Positions 13,666 to 28,361 are shown, numbered from the stretch's first letter. The stretch is 64,000 bases of DNA from Drosophila miranda (GCF_003369915.1 NC_046675.1:22382001-22446000), one strand, 5' to 3'. Notes: a model not told the origin generated them from the letters alone. Translations and numbers: made by a program.

Positions 13666-14541
13666 ATGCCGCCGCCGCCTGAGGATGAAACCATCGCCCA
13701 CAAGGGACATTTCTATGGCGTCTACTTGCTATGCAGCCAGAGTCTCGACTCGCGCTATCGTGGAAAATGCTATGTGGGCTTCACCGTCAATCCCAAGCGA
13801 CGTATCAAGCAGCATAATCGTGGCTGCGATTTCGGTGGAGCAAAGAAGACCAGCAAGAAGGGTCCCTGGCAGATGGTCATGATTGTCCATGGCTTTCCCA
13901 ACAATATCTCGGCCCTGCAGTTCGAGTGGGCTTGGCATCAGCCCACGCTCTCCACCCGCTTGAAGATCTTTTCCGATCTGAAGCGCAAAAAGCCCAAGGA
14001 GACGCATTTTGATTACAATTTTAGGATTCTCAATCGCATGCTGGGCGTGGGGCCGTGGCATCGTCTGGCACTCACCATCCGCTGGCTGGAAACGGACTAT
14101 GAGCGTGCGTTTGACCTGCCGATACCCTGCCACATGGAGATTGTCAGCGGCAAGGTGTCCATCTCCGCCTCGCAGCGTAAACTGGAGGAGGCTACCGGTA
14201 GTGCTCCGCCTGTTGCCTGGGCCCACGAGTGTCACCTCTGCATGCAAAGCATCGAACAGCCGGAGCGCTCCCGGCTGGGCTGCACCAATCCCTTTTGCCG
14301 GCTGACCTGCCACATGCTGTGCCTCGCCAGCTATCTGCTGGGCGATGAGCCCGGACAATACATACCCATTGGTGGCGAGTGTCCGCTGTGCGAGACTCGA
14401 CTCAGTTGGTTCGCCCTGCTGCAGCGGAAACGTCTCCAGCTGGGAGTGCCCGGGGAGATGCAGGACAACGAAGAGGAAGACCTGAGCGATGATGGGCTCG
14501 ATGTGGACAGCGATGTAGAGGTCCAAGAATTCAGTGATTAA
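13666..14541 (+). CDS. slx1: SLX1 structure-specific endonuclease, copy 3
   Basis: Intact 291-aa copy. It differs by Thr-to-Ser in EEATGSAPP (linker between nuclease and zinc modules) and Leu in the acidic tail as in copy 2. Catalytic and zinc residues are conserved. Confidence 0.93.
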   Translation: MPPPPEDETIAHKGHFYGVYLLCSQSLDSRYRGKCYVGFTVNPKRRIKQHNRGCDFGGAKKTSKKGPWQMVMIVHGFPNNISALQFEWAWHQPTLSTRLKIFSDLKRKKPKETHFDYNFRILNRMLGVGPWHRLALTIRWLETDYERAFDLPIPCHMEIVSGKVSISASQRKLEEATGSAPPVAWAHECHLCMQSIEQPERSRLGCTNPFCRLTCHMLCLASYLLGDEPGQYIPIGGECPLCETRLSWFALLQRKRLQLGVPGEMQDNEEEDLSDDGLDVDSDVEVQEFSD

Positions 14542-15335
14542 TGTGATGTCCTGTCTTATTATTTTACGAGGATTTTTAACAGAAAACCCATCGACGGTAA
14601 AATAGCGCTGTAAAAGTGTCAGTTAGATTAGAAATGTGGACTTTTAGTTTGAATCTCATTTTAATCAGCTGCTCCCATGGTGGGGGGCCCTTGCCGATAA
14701 AAAAAACGTTGGTAAAATTATAAATATCGAAATATCGTTAAAAGTTCAAGCAATATTTGTTTATTTATATATAAATAATGTTTGTAATATATCCTCACTT
14801 CGAGACGTTTTTCTTTCAGCTGCAAAAGCTTTCGCTGTCACTGAAAATATCCACCAATTGAGCATTTACATTTTCAAATGGAGAAGAGCTAGGTCCTTGT
14901 CAGCCCCTTAGGCTTAGCAGCTTTCCCTTTCCACAGCGGCAGGTGCCTCGTCTACTTTTACTTCATCGGCATCCTTGGACACCATTTAAAAAGGGAATAC
15001 AATGATTATACAATTTAATATAAACCACACATGTGGTACCTTCGTCAGCTTTGGAATCGATCTCGACTTTTATTTTATTTATTTATATTATTTATTATAT
15101 TATTATTTTTATTATTCTTCGCCATTTTTCTCGCGACAAACAAAGTTACTGACAGATTTTGGAAATTTGAATAATACAGATAAAATTAACGTGGGGTTGT
15201 CTTTGAAAATATCGAAACATATAGGTATAAGTAATTTTTAGAAACTATCTTGTGCGAGTATAACACTTGTATAAATTTTAAAATTTTTTTTTTTCTTTGT
15301 CGTCTAGCTTATGTCTCCTGCAGTTATTCTTTCAA
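14542..15335. other. Spacer between SLX1 and the repeat gene, unit 3
   Basis: Same AT-rich convergent flank as in unit 2, with only point differences. No gene seen. Confidence 0.5.
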
Positions 15336-18300
15336 TTACTTGTCATTGCGGCGACTCTTACAAACTTCCCAGAGCATCTTCTGCTCTTCTCTTATATTCG
15401 CTTCACGCTCGTCCCAGGGGTTAATCGGTTCGTTGTTATCATCGTTGGGTTGTTCCATTAAATCGGGTCGCAGTCTTACTATCTGATCTAGGACGTCGTT
15501 CATCAACAGTGTAGTCTGACCGTCGTCGTCGTCTTCAGCAGTGCATAGGCCATATTCCACTGCATTGGCCAGGCGATGGGCCAGCAGCGGCTCATAGGGA
15601 CCATGCAAGTGTGGTCGGGCTACATCCTGTCTGATGGGTGAATATTGGTTTGCCGACTGCTCTCTAGGTGTAGTCCGCAACAGTGCAGCGTGTTGCAAGG
15701 CATGGTACCAGGATTGAGGTACAAGGCGTCCCGAGGGGGTATACGTGTTAAACTGCAACAGCCGCAACAGTGCAGCGTGTTGCAAGGCATGGTACCAGGA
15801 TTGAGGTACAAGGCGTCCCGAGGGGGTATACGTGTTAAACTGTCTGCTTGATAATACACGTCGGGGTCTAGCAGCTTCAAACTGAGCACCGAATTGAGGA
15901 CAATTCCGATGGTGGCATATACATGAAGTTCGAGTTCGAGCCTCTCTGTATGATGGATCCGATTGGAGTGCATTTTCCAAGACCTGCCAAGCTGCATTTG
16001 TAGATCGCACGAAATCCGACCGAAAGGGTGCTGGCTGATAAGATCCAGGGATTGAGGGAGAATATAAAAAAGTATCTCCGACTCTATATCCGCTATAATC
16101 AAAGCGATTTCTGGGTGGATTTGCATTGTTTGGATCCACTATGGCGAAAGCAGACGCCTCTCTGTGTGATGGATACGACTGGAGTGCATTTGAAGATCGC
16201 ACGGAATCCGGCTGATGGGATGCTGGCTGATTGGATCCAGGGATTGGTGGAGAATATAAAAAAGTATCTCCGACTCTATATCCGCTATAATCAAAGCGGT
16301 TTCTGGGTGGATTTGCATTGTTTGGATCCACTATGGCGAAAGCAGACGCCTCTCTGTGTGATGGATACGACTGGAGTACATTTGAAGATCGCACGGAATC
16401 CGGCTGATGGGATGCTGGCTGATTGGATCCAGGGATTGGTGGAGAATATAAAAAAGTATCTCCGACTCTATATCCGCTATAATCAAAGCGGTTTCTGGGT
16501 GGATTTGCATTGTTTGGATCCACTATGGCGAAAGCAGACGCCTCTCTGTGTGATGGATACGACTGGAGTGCATTTGAAGATCGCACGGAATCCGGCTGAT
16601 GGGATGCTGGCTGATTGGATCCAGGGATTGGTGGAGAATATAAAAAAGTATCTCCGACTCTATATCCGCTATAATCAAAGCGGTTTCTGGGTGGATTTGC
16701 ATTGTTTGGATCCACTATGGCGAAAGCAGACGCCTCTCTGTGTGATGGATACGACTGGAGTGCATTTGAAGATCGCACGGAATCCGGCTGATGGGATGCT
16801 GGCTGATTGGATCCAGGGATTGGTGGAGAATATAAAAAAGTATCTCCGACTCTATATCCGCTATAATCAAAGCGGTTTCTGGGTGGATTTGCATTGTTTG
16901 GATCCACTATGGCGAAAGCAGACGCCTCTCTGTGTGATGGATACGACTGGAGTGCATTTGAAGATCGCACGGAATCCGGCTGATGGGATGCTGGCTGATT
17001 GGATCCAGGGATTGGTGGAGAATATAAAAAAGTATCTCCGACTCTATATCCGCTATAATCAAAGCGGTTTCTGGGTGGATTTGCATTGTTTGGATCCACT
17101 ATGGCGAAAGCAGACGCCTCTCTGTGTGATGGATACGACTGGAGTGCATTTGAAGATCGCACGGAATCCGGCTGATGGGATGCTGGCTGATTGGATCCAG
17201 GGATTGGTGGAGAATATAAAAAAGTATCTCCGACTCTATATCCGCTATAATCAAAGCGATTTCTGGGTGGATTTGCATTGTTTGGATCCACTATGGCGAA
17301 AGCAGACGCCTCTCTGTGTGATGGATACGACTGGAGTGCATTTGAAGATCGCACGAAATCCGACCGAAAGGGTGCTGGCTGATAAGATCCAGGGATTGAG
17401 GGAGAATGTAAGAAAATATCTCCGACTCTAAGTCCGCCATAATCAAAGCGGTTTCTGGGTGGATTTGCATTGTTTGGATCCACTATGGCGAAAGAAGACG
17501 CCTCTCTGTGTGATGGATACGATTGGAGTGCATTTGAAGATCGCACGGAATTCGGCTGATGGGATGCTGGCTGATTGGATCCAGGGATTGGTGGAGAATA
17601 TAAAAAAGTATCTCCGACTCTATATCCGCTATAATCAAAGCGGTTTCTGGGTGGATTTGCATTGTTTGGATCCACTATGGCGAAAGCAGACGCCTCTCTG
17701 TGTGATGGATACGACTGGAGTGCATTTGAAGATCGCACGGAATCCGGCTGATGGGATGCTGGCTGATTGGATCCAGGGATTGGTGGAGAATATAAAAAAG
17801 TATCTCCGTCTCTATATCCGCTATAATCAAAGCGATTTCTGGGTGGATTTGCATTGTTTGGATCCACTATGGCGAAAGCAGACGCCTCTCTGTGTGATGG
17901 ATACGACTGGAGTGCATTTGAAGATCGCACGGAATCCGGCTGATGGGATGCTGGCTGATTGGATCCAGGGATTGGTGGAGAATATAAAAAAGTATCTCCG
18001 ACTCTATATCCGCTATAATCAAAGCAGTTTCCGGGTGGATTTGCATTGTTTGGATCCACTATGGCGAAAGCAGACGCCTCTCTGTGTGATGGATACGACT
18101 GGAGTGCATTTGAAGATCGCACGGAATCCGGCTGATGGGATGCTGGCTGATTGGATCCAGGGATTGGTGGAGAATATAAAAAAGTATCTCCGACTCTGTA
18201 TCCGCTATAATCAAAGCGATTTCTGGGTGGGTTTTCTGTGTTGGGATCCGATCTTTGATACTCTACCATCGACGAATATTCGGTTGAAGTCAGCTCTCCG

Positions 18301-19139
18301 CGTGGACTATAAACATTCCATCGATTCACCTCCCCGTTGGGAGGATATACTATTTCTCTCCCAAAAGCTCCGGTTTGAATATAGGCATCTCTTCGTGGAT
18401 TTGCTGGATTTGGAGTTGCTGGCAGCATCTGCATCCTCCCAAACTGGCTAGTCGACTCTGGCCACTGATCGGTTGAATATCCAGCTCGTCGCATTCTAGT
18501 CCACAGTTGATATGCTGGGTCACTCCCGATGAGAGGTTCGTGCCCACTCACATAATACCTCTCAAAATGTCCAATTTCAAATGTTGGATGTGTACGCTGA
18601 GTCACTACGATCGGTAAACGTGAACCAATGAGTGGTTGTAGTTGCGCCAGCATGTCCAATCTGGAGCAGACCGGACAGGGGTTGAGTCGTAGTCCGTCGA
18701 TATAGTGACGACGAAGTTCCTAGACGATATAGTGACACGAATATATTAAGTTAAGAGGAGATGCTTGGCGGCTATTAATACTCACTTCATGGCTTTCCTC
18801 CTCATTTTCGTCCTCGTCATCTTCGTCATCGTCTTCTTCTTCTGTTTCGTCGTTATTCTCGTCGCCATCTTCTTCATTCGGAGCTGCTTCTTCTTCGTTT
18901 TCTTCGTCAGCCTGGTCGTCCCCGTCCTCTCCTTCTCCACCATTGTTCCCTGGATCACCAAGGCGTTCAAGTTCGTCAGAAATATTGAAATATTCGTGTG
19001 CGCCTGGAATTAGCCTCAAAGTTTCGCCCAAGTTTGCTGCCGGTAGCACCAGTAGCTTTGATGACTCAGAATTTAACTGCGTCTCCTGGTATAAGCGCTT
19101 GTACTGCACCCGTTGATTTTCAAACTTTATTGCATTCAT
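15336..19139 (-). CDS. Acidic, 64-residue-repeat protein, copy 3 (12 repeats)
   Basis: Exon 1 19139-18786, intron 18785-18720, exon 2 18719-15336; 1245 aa. Architecture as in copy 2 but with 12 repeats. Repeat 5 is of the diverged type (DYGGLRVGDIF, SIPGSYQPAPF), otherwise seen at the end of the block, so blocks have been shuffled. The last repeat carries a 10-residue insertion (STNAAWQVLE) absent from the other units. The frame is open throughout. Function unknown. Confidence 0.75.
15906..18233 (-). repeat. 192-bp coding minisatellite, 12 copies
   Basis: Twelve in-frame 64-codon units. Most are near identical, with one internal and one terminal diverged unit and a 30-bp insertion in the last. 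Confidence 0.95.
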
Positions 19140-19859
19140 TGTCCTAATTTTCAACCCGAAACAAATATTTTTCACAAAATTCAAACAGTCTCATAAAAGA
19201 AGTAAGTACTCGATGAAATATTGCCTTACAATTTTGAGTTTTGAGCCTTTGAAAAACTTTTATATACCATCGATAGTATCTATGTTATAAATCATTCCAT
19301 TCAAAACTATCGAGTGGCGCCGCTATCGATGGTTTGACAGCTCTAGGTCGCGCCGGCTCACACAACTGCCGTTCAGTGTGACTGACCCTCAGAAATATAC
19401 CGAAATATACCGTATTGATATACGGTAACTAGCTATATAGAACATTTAGCCATGCCCACATAATTTTATCCGATTAATGAATTTATTTTCTAATTGACTG
19501 GGGTTTATTTAAAACACTTCCTTAAATTGGATTTTTATATACCGTTGAAATTTAATTTAATGGGTTAAATATTAATTTAAAATATACCATTATATACCGA
19601 TATACCGAAATATGCTGTCTTATTTTTCCACGAAAAAGAGCTAACTACACACCTGCTACATTTCTACGTAATTACCAAAAACGACGTGTACGTGTCAAGA
19701 ATTGATATCGATACTATCAGGAGTGCGATAGGTGATTTACCAGGGCTGGGGAAAAACAGTGCAAAGCAGTCCGAGAAATTGTTGTTTTTGCCAAAAAGAA
19801 CAATATAATTGTTATTAATTTATATATATAGCCTGCTATTTTGTTTTCACATAAATACC
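19140..19859. promoter_or_regulatory. Divergent promoter region, repeat gene / Arpc3, unit 3 (rearranged)
   Basis: Keeps the repeat-gene-side DRE cores and Motif 1/motif 6. It has lost roughly 90 bp of ATACCG-rich sequence after 19410, and gained a short insertion before the TATCGATA near 19707. The Arpc3-proximal part is present. Confidence 0.55.
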
Positions 19860-20554
19860 ATGCCGGTGAGTGGGTTCCTGTTGGAGGACATGTGTGTTTT
19901 TTTTTGATTCGATTTGCTAAAGACCCCCTGCAAAGCAAGGGTGTACGAAAATATTATTATCATACATTTACTGAGTTTTTGTTTGTTAGGCCTACCACTC
20001 CCAGATCAAGGCAACATGGCCATCCTGCCCCTCCGTACCCAGGTGCGCGGACCAGCGCCCAGTGCCAATGTGGAGAACGACATCATTGATGAGTCACTAT
20101 ACTTTTTCAAAGCCAATGTATTCTTTCGCACATACGAAATCAAAGTAAGAATCCAATATCTACAGTACATACATATATGACTATACTCTCGCAATTCCAG
20201 TCGGAGGTGGACCGCGTACTCATCTACGTGACACTGTACATAACCGAATGCCTGAAGCGGCTTAATCGATGCACCAGCAAGGGTCAGGGACAGCAGGAGA
20301 TGTACATCCTGGCCATTTCCAAGTTCGACATACCCGGCGACGCTGGCTTCCCCTTGAACGCCGTCTATGCGAAGCCCCAAACGGCCCAGGATTCGGACCT
20401 GATGCGTCAGTATCTGTTGCAGCTGCGCCACGAGACCGGCAATCGTGTGGTGGAGAGGGTCTTTAACACCGAGGATGGCAAGCCAAACAAGTGGTGGACG
20501 TGCTTTGCGAAGAAGAAGTTCATGGAGAAGAGCCTGGCTGGCCCGGGACAGTAG
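19860..20554 (+). pseudogene. Arpc3: Arpc3 copy 3, frameshifted
   Basis: Exons would be 19860-19865, 19990-20144 and 20201-20554. Exon 2 lacks 19 bp right after AYHSQIK, shifting the frame so that the bulk of ARPC3 is not encoded from the normal start. Exon 3 is still well conserved (one Ser-to-Ile change in EMYSLAIS), so the loss is recent. An internal start could at most give an N-terminally truncated product. Confidence 0.88.
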
Positions 20555-20770
20555 AGCCGTTCCCGTTCCATTCCAATGTCGAATTGCATTGAAAAACTGG
20601 TAGTATTTCGTTCTATAAAGAAATTTAATACATAAATTATTTAATATCGTTCCGCCCGCTTCTTTATGCAGTATTAACTGCGTCTGCGTCTATTGAGACG
20701 CAGCCACGGCAACGATGTTTAATTGGAAAATCGTTCTAAACAAAGGATTCTAGTATATGTACAACCGACA

Positions 20771-21375
<605 letters not shown>

Positions 21376-21528
21376 CGATGGCAATTGAAAGTTAACAAAA
21401 TAAACTAATCTAAGTCTTCTAAAAGTCTCTCTTTAGCTGTCTCCCCGCCTCTACAGTCGTCTCCTTTTGTTGGTAGTAAACGCCTTAGTAATCCCCATTT
21501 TAAACTGCATTCACAGCCACACTTGAAG

Positions 21529-22404
21529 ATGCCGCCGCCGCCTGAGGATGAAACCATCGCCCACAAGGGACATTTCTATGGCGTCTACTTGCTATGCAGC
21601 CAGAGTCTCGACTCGCGCTATCGTGGAAAATGCTATGTGGGCTTCACCGTCAATCCCAAGCGACGTATCAAGCAGCATAATCGTGGCTGCGATTTCGGTG
21701 GAGCAAAGAAGACCAGCAAGAAGGGTCCCTGGCAGATGGTCATGATTGTCCATGGCTTTCCCAACAATATCTCGGCCCTGCAGTTCGAGTGGGCTTGGCA
21801 TCAGCCCACGCTCTCCACCCGCTTGAAGATCTTTTCCGATCTGAAGCGCAAAAAGCCCAAGGAGACGCATTTTGATTACAATTTTAGGATTCTCAATCGC
21901 ATGCTGGGCGTGGGGCCGTGGCATCGTCTGGCACTCACCATCCGCTGGCTGGAAACGGACTATGAGCGTGCGTTTGACCTGCCGATACCCTGCCACATGG
22001 AGATTGTCAGCGGCAAGGTGTCCATCTCCGCCTCGCAGCGTAAACTGGAGGAGGCTACCGGTACTGCTCCGCCTGTTGCCTGGGCCCACGAGTGTCACCT
22101 CTGCATGCAAAGCATCGAACAGCCGGAGCACTCCCGGCTGGGCTGCACCAATCCCTTTTGCCGGCTGACCTGCCACATGCTGTGCCTCGCCAGCTATCTG
22201 CTGGGCGATGAGCCCGGACAATACATACCCATTGGTGGCGAGTGTCCGCTGTGCGAGACTCGACTCAGTTGGTTCGCCCTGCTGCAGCGGAAACGTCTCC
22301 AGCTGGGAGTGCCCGGGGAGATGCAGGACAACGAAGAGGAAGACCTGAGCGATGATGGGCCCGATGTGGACAGCGATGTAGAGGTCCAAGAATTCAGTGA
22401 TTAA
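21529..22404 (+). CDS. slx1: SLX1 structure-specific endonuclease, copy 4
   Basis: Intact 291-aa copy. It differs by Arg-to-His in QPEHSR within the zinc module's first loop (not a ligand Cys position) and has Pro in the acidic tail as in copy 1. Nuclease residues are unchanged. Confidence 0.93.
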   Translation: MPPPPEDETIAHKGHFYGVYLLCSQSLDSRYRGKCYVGFTVNPKRRIKQHNRGCDFGGAKKTSKKGPWQMVMIVHGFPNNISALQFEWAWHQPTLSTRLKIFSDLKRKKPKETHFDYNFRILNRMLGVGPWHRLALTIRWLETDYERAFDLPIPCHMEIVSGKVSISASQRKLEEATGTAPPVAWAHECHLCMQSIEQPEHSRLGCTNPFCRLTCHMLCLASYLLGDEPGQYIPIGGECPLCETRLSWFALLQRKRLQLGVPGEMQDNEEEDLSDDGPDVDSDVEVQEFSD

Positions 22405-23198
22405 TGTGATGTCCTGTCTTATTATTTTACGAGGATTTTTAACAGAAAACCCATCGACGGTAAAATAGCGCTGTAAAAGTGTCAGTTAGATTAGAAATGT
22501 GGACTTTTAGTTTGAATCTCATTTTAATCAGCTGCTCCCATGGTGGGGGGCCCTTGCCGATAAAAAAAACGTTGGTAAAATCATAAATATCGAAATATCG
22601 TTAAAAGTTCAAGCAATATTTGTTTATTTATATATAAATAATGTTTGTAATATATCCTCACTTCGAGACGTTTTTCTTTCAGCTGCAAAAGCTTTCGCTG
22701 TCACTGAAAATATCCACCAATTGAGCATTTACACTTTCAAATGGAGAAGAGCTAGGTCCTTGTCAGCCCCTTAGGCTTAGCAGCTTTCCCTTTCCACAGC
22801 GGCAGGTGCCTCGTCTACTTTTACTTCATCGGCATCCCTGGACACCATCTAAAAAGGGAATACAATGATTATACAATTTAATATAAACCACACATGTGGT
22901 ACCTTCGTCAGCTTTGGAATCGATCTCGACTTTTATTTTATTTATTTATATTATTTATTATATTATTATTTTTATTATTCTTCGCCATTTTTCTCGCGAC
23001 AAACAAAGTTACTGACAGATTTTGGAAATTTGAATAATACAGATAAAATTAACGTGGGGTTGTCTTTGAAAATATCGAAACATATAGGTATAAGTAATTT
23101 TTAGAAACTATCTTGTGCGGGTATATAACACTTGTATAAATTTTAAAATTTTTTTTTTTCTTTGTCGTCTAGCTTGTCTCCTGCAGTTATTCTTTCAA
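22405..23198. other. Spacer between SLX1 and the repeat gene, unit 4
   Basis: AT-rich convergent 3' flanks, nearly identical to units 2 and 3 with minor indels around 23120-23175. No gene seen. Confidence 0.5.
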
Positions 23199-26100
23199 TT
23201 ACTTGTCATTGCGGCGACTCTTACAAACTTCCCAGAGCATCTTCTGCTCTTCTCTTATATTCGCTTCACGCTCGTCCAAGGGATTAATCGGTTCGTTGTT
23301 ATCATCGTTGGGTTGTTCCATTAATTCGGGTCGCAGTCTTACTATCTGATCTAGGACGTCGTTCATCAACAGTGTAGTCTGACCGTCGTCGTCGTCTTCA
23401 GCAGTGCATAGGCCATATTCCACTGCATTGGCCAGGCGATGGGCCAGCAGCGGCTCATAGGGACCATGCAAGTGTGGTCGGGCTACATCCTGTCTGATGG
23501 GTGAATATTGGTTTGCCGACTGCTCTCTAGGTGTAGTCCGCAACAGTGCAGCGTGTTGCAAGGCATGGTACCAGGATTGAGGTACAAGGCGTCCCGAGGG
23601 GGTATACGTGTTAAACTGCAACAGCCGCAACAGTGCAGCGTGTTGCAAGGCATGGTACCAGGATTGAGGTACAAGGCGTCCCGAGGGGGTATACGTGTTA
23701 AACTGTCTGCTTGATAATACACGTCGGGGTCTAGCAGCTTCAAACTGAGCACCGAATTGAGGACAATTCCGATGGTGGCATATACATGAAGTTCGAGTTC
23801 GAGCCTCTCTGTATGATGGATCCGATTGGAGTGCATTTCGCACGAAATCCGACCGAAAGGGTGCTGGCTGATAAGATCCAGGGATTGAGGGAGAATATAA
23901 AAAAGTATCTCCGACTCTATATCCGCTATAATCAAAGCGATTTCTGGGTGGATTTGCATTGTTTGGATCCACTATGGCGAAAGCAGACGCCTCTCTGTGT
24001 GATGGATACGACTGGAGTGCATTAGAAGATCGCACGGAATTCGGCTGATGGGATGCTGGCTGATTGGATCCAGGGATTGGTGGAGAATATAAAAAAGTAT
24101 CTCCGACTCTATATCCGCTATAATCAAAGCGGTTTCTGGGTGGATTTGCATTGTTTGGATCCACTATGGCGAAAGCAGACGCCTCTCTGTGTGATGGATA
24201 CGACTGGAGTGCATTTGAAGATCGCACGGAATCCGGCTGATGGGATGCTGGCTGATTGGATCCAGGGATTGGTGGAGAATATAAAAAAGTATCTCCGACT
24301 CTATATCCGCTATAATCAAAGCGATTTCTGGGTGGATTTGCATTGTTTGGATCCACTATGGCGAAAGCAGACGCCTCTCTGTGTGATGGATACGACTGGA
24401 GTGCATTTGAAGATCGCACGAAATCCGACCGAAAGGGTGCTGGCTGATAAGATCCAGGGATTGAGGGAGAATATAAAAAAGTATCTCCGACTCTATATCC
24501 GCTATAATCAAAGCGATTTCTGGGTGGATTTGCATTGTTTGGATCCACTATGGCGAAAGCAGACGCCTCTCTGTGTGATGGATACGACTGGAGTGCATTA
24601 GAAGTTCGCACGGAATTCGGCTGATGGGATGCTGGCTGATTGGATCCAGGGATTGGTGGAGAATATAAAAAAGTATCTCCGACTCTATATCCGCTATAAT
24701 CAAAGCGGTTTCTGGGTGGATTTGCATTGTTTGGATCCACTATGGCGAAAGCAGACGCCTCTCTGTGTGATGGATACGACTGGAGTGCATTTGAAGATCG
24801 CACGGAATCCGGCTGATGGGATGCTGGCTGATTGGATCCAGGGATTGGTGGAGAATATAAAAAAGTATCTCCGACTCTATATCCGCTATAATCAAAGCGG
24901 TTTCTGGGTGGATTTGCATTGTTTGGATCCACTATGGCGAAAGCAGACGCCTCTCTGTGTGATGGATACGACTGGAGTGCATTTGAAGATCGCACGGAAT
25001 CCGGCTGATGGGATGCTGGCTGATTGGATCCAGGGATTGGTGGAGAATATAAAAAAGTATCTCCGACTCTATATCCGCTATAATCAAAGCGATTTCTGGG
25101 TGGATTTGCATTGTTTGGATCCACTATGGCAAAAGCAGACGCCTGTCTGTGTGATGGATACGACTGGAGTGCATTTGAAGATCGCACGAAATCCGACCGA
25201 AAGGGTGCTGGCTGATAAGATCCAGGGATTGAGGGAGAATGTAAGAAAATATCTCCGACTCTAAGTCCGCCATAATCAAAGCGGTTTCTGGGTGGATTTG
25301 CATTGTTTGGATCCACTATGGCGAAAGAAGACGCCTCTCTGTGTGATGGATACGATTGGAGTGCATTTGAAGATCGCACGGAATTCGGCTGATGGGATGC
25401 TGGCTGATTGGATTCAGGGATTGGTGGAGAATATAAAAAAGTATCTCCGACTCTATATCCGCTATAATCAAAGCGGTTTCTGGGTGGATTTGCATTGTTT
25501 GGATCCACTATGGCGAAAGCAGACGCCTCTCTGTGTGATGGATACGACTGGAGTGCATTTGAAGATCGCACGGAATCCGGCTGATGGGATGCTGGCTGAT
25601 TGGATCCAGGGATTGGTGGAGAATATAAAAAAGTATCTCCGACTCTATATCCGCTATAATCAAAGCGATTTCTGGGTGGATTTGCATTGTTTGGATCCAC
25701 TATGGCGAAAGCAGACGCCTCTCTGTGTGATGGATACGACTGGAGTGCATTTGAAGATCGCACGGAATCCGGCTGATGGGATGCTGGCTGATTGGATCCA
25801 GGGATTGGTGGAGAATATAAAAAAGTATCTCCGACTCTATATCCGCTATAATCAAAGCAGTTTCCGGGTGGATTTGCATTGTTTGGATCCACTATGGCGA
25901 AAGCAGACGCCTCTCTGTGTGATGGATACGACTGGAGTGCATTTGAAGATCGCACGGAATCCGGCTGATGGGATGCTGGCAGATTGGATCCAGGGATTGG
26001 TGGAGAATATAAAAAAGTATCTCCGACTCTGTATCCGCTATAATCAAAGCGATTTCTGGGTGGGTTTTCTGTGTTGGGATCCGATCTTTGATACTCTACC

Positions 26101-26972
26101 ATCGGCGAATATTCGGTTGAAGTCAGCTCTCCGCGTGGACTATAAAAATTCCATCGATTCACCTCCCCGTTGGGAGGATATACTATTTCTCTCCCAAAAG
26201 CTCCGGTTTGAATATAGGCATCTCTTCGTGGATTTGCTGGATTTGGAGTTGCTGGCAGCATCTGCATCCTCCCAAACTGGCTAGTCGACTCTGGCCACTG
26301 ATCGGTTGAATATCCAGCTCGTCGCATTCTAGTCCACAGTTGATATGCTGGGTCACTCCCGATGAGAGGTTCGTGCCCACTCACATAATACCTCTCAAAA
26401 TGTCCAATTTCAAATGTTGGATGTGTACGCTGAGTCACTACGATCGGTAAACGTGAACCAATGAGTGGTTGTAGTTGCGCCAGCATGTCCAATCTGGAGC
26501 AGACCGGACAGGGGTTGAGTCGTAGCCCGTCGATATAGTGACGACGAAGTTCCTAGACGATATAGTGACACGAATATATTAAGTTAAGAGGAGATGCTTG
26601 GCGGCTATTAATACTCACTTCATAGCTTTCCTCCTCATTTTCGTCCTCGTCATCTTCGTCATCGTCTTCTTCTTCTGTTTCGTCGTTAATCTCGTCGCCA
26701 TCTTCTTCATTCGGAGCTGCTTCTTCTTCGTTTTCTTCGTCAGCCTGGTCGTCCCCGTCCTCTCCTTCTCCACCATTGTTCCCTGGATCACCAAGGCGTT
26801 CAAGTTCGTCAGAAATATTGAAATATTCGTGTGCGCCTGGAATTAGCCTCAAAGTTTCGCCCAAGTTTGCTGCCGGTAGCACCAGTAGCTTTGATGACTC
26901 AGAATTTAACTGCGTCTCCTGGTATAAGCGCTTGTACTGCACCCGTTGATTTTCAAACTTTATTGCATTCAT
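23199..26972 (-). CDS. Acidic, 64-residue-repeat protein, copy 4 (12 repeats)
   Basis: Exon 1 26972-26619, intron 26618-26553, exon 2 26552-23199; 1235 aa, frame open. Twelve repeats. Diverged-type units sit at positions 5, 9 and 12, unlike copy 3 (5 and 12), so the internal order differs although the number is equal. The C-terminal flanks, including the doubled 29-residue motif, are conserved. As the copy next to single-copy DNA it is the likeliest to occupy the ancestral site. Confidence 0.75.
23763..26066 (-). repeat. 192-bp coding minisatellite, 12 copies
   Basis: Twelve in-frame 64-codon units with three diverged-type members. Two units carry a change (near 24024 and 24600) that is silent in the coding strand (Ser) but makes a stop on the opposite strand. 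Confidence 0.95.
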
Positions 26973-27647
26973 TGTCCTAATTTTCAACCCGAAACAAATA
27001 TTTTTCACAAAATTCAAACAGTCTCATAAAAGAAGTAAGTACTCGATGAAATATTGCCTTACAATTTTGAGTTTTGAGCCTTTGAAAAACTTTTATATAC
27101 CATCGATAGTATCTATGTTTTAAATCATTCCATTCAAAACTATCGAGTGGCGCCGCTATCGATGGTTTGACAGCTCTAGGTCGCGCCGGCTCACAAAACT
27201 GCCGTTCAGTGTGACTGACCCTCAGAAATATACCGAAATATACCGTATTATTTTAAAATGATACCGTAAATATACTGACAAATTCAAGTTCTGTTTTACA
27301 CATTCCACGTTTTTGATATTCCGTAGAACATAACTAGCTATATAGAACATTTAGCCATGCCCACATAATTTTATCCGATTAATGAATTTATTTTCTAATT
27401 GACTGGGGTTTATTTAAAACACTTCCTTTAATTGGATTTTTATATACCGTTGAAATTTAATTTAATGGGTTAAATATTAATTAAAATTGATATCGATACT
27501 ATCAGGAGTGCGATAGGTGATTTACCAGCTGGGCTGGGGAAAAACAGTGCAAAGCAGTCCGAGAAATTGTTGTTTTTGCCAAAAAGAACAATATAATTGT
27601 TATTAATTTATATATATAGCCTGCTATTTTGTTTTCACATAAATACC
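26973..27647. promoter_or_regulatory. Divergent promoter region, repeat gene / Arpc3, unit 4 (shortened)
   Basis: Retains DRE cores, Motif 1 and motif 6 on the repeat-gene side and the TATCGATA near 27489. About 150 bp of ATACCG-rich sequence just before that DRE is missing compared with units 1 and 2. Confidence 0.55.
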
Positions 27648-28361
27648 ATGCCGGTGAGTGGGTTCCTGTTGGAGGACATGTGTGTTTTTTTTTGATTCGA
27701 TTTGCTAAAGACCCCCTGCAAAGCAAGGGTGTACGAAAATATTATTATCATACATTTACTGAGTTTTTGTTTGTTAGGCCTACCACTCCCAGATCAAGGA
27801 GTTCCCCCAACAAGTGGGCAACATGGCCATCCTGCCCCTCCGTACCCAGGTGCGCGGACCAGCGCCCAGTGCCAATGTGGAGAACGACATCATTGATGAG
27901 TCACTATACTTTTTCAAAGCCAATGTATTCTTTCGCACATACGAAATCAAAGTAAGAATCCAATATCTACAGTACATACATATATGACTATACTCTCGCA
28001 ATTCCAGTCGGAGGTGGACCGCGTTCTCATCTACGTGACACTGTACATAACCGAATGCCTGAAGCGGCTTAATCGATGCACCAGCAAGGGTCAGGGACAG
28101 CAGGAGATGTACAGCCTGGCCATTTCCAAGTTCGACATACCCGGCGACGCTGGCTTCCCCTTGAACGCCGTCTATGCGAAGCCCCAAACGGCCCAGGATT
28201 CGGACCTGATGCGTCAGTATCTGTTGCAGCTGCGCCACGAGACCGGCAATCGTGTGGTGGAGAGGGTCTTTAACACCGAGGATGGCAAGCCAAACAAGTG
28301 GTGGACTTGCTTTGCGAAGAAGAAGTTCATGGAGAAGAGCCTGGCTGGCCCGGGACAGTAG
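27648..28361 (+). CDS. Arpc3: Arp2/3 complex subunit 3, copy 4 (ancestral position)
   Basis: Exons 27648-27653, 27778-27951 and 28008-28361; 177 aa, intact. Convergent with ND-23, 226 bp between stops, the same arrangement as in each array junction. Because it borders the complete ND-23 gene it is the best candidate for the original Arpc3. Confidence 0.92.
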
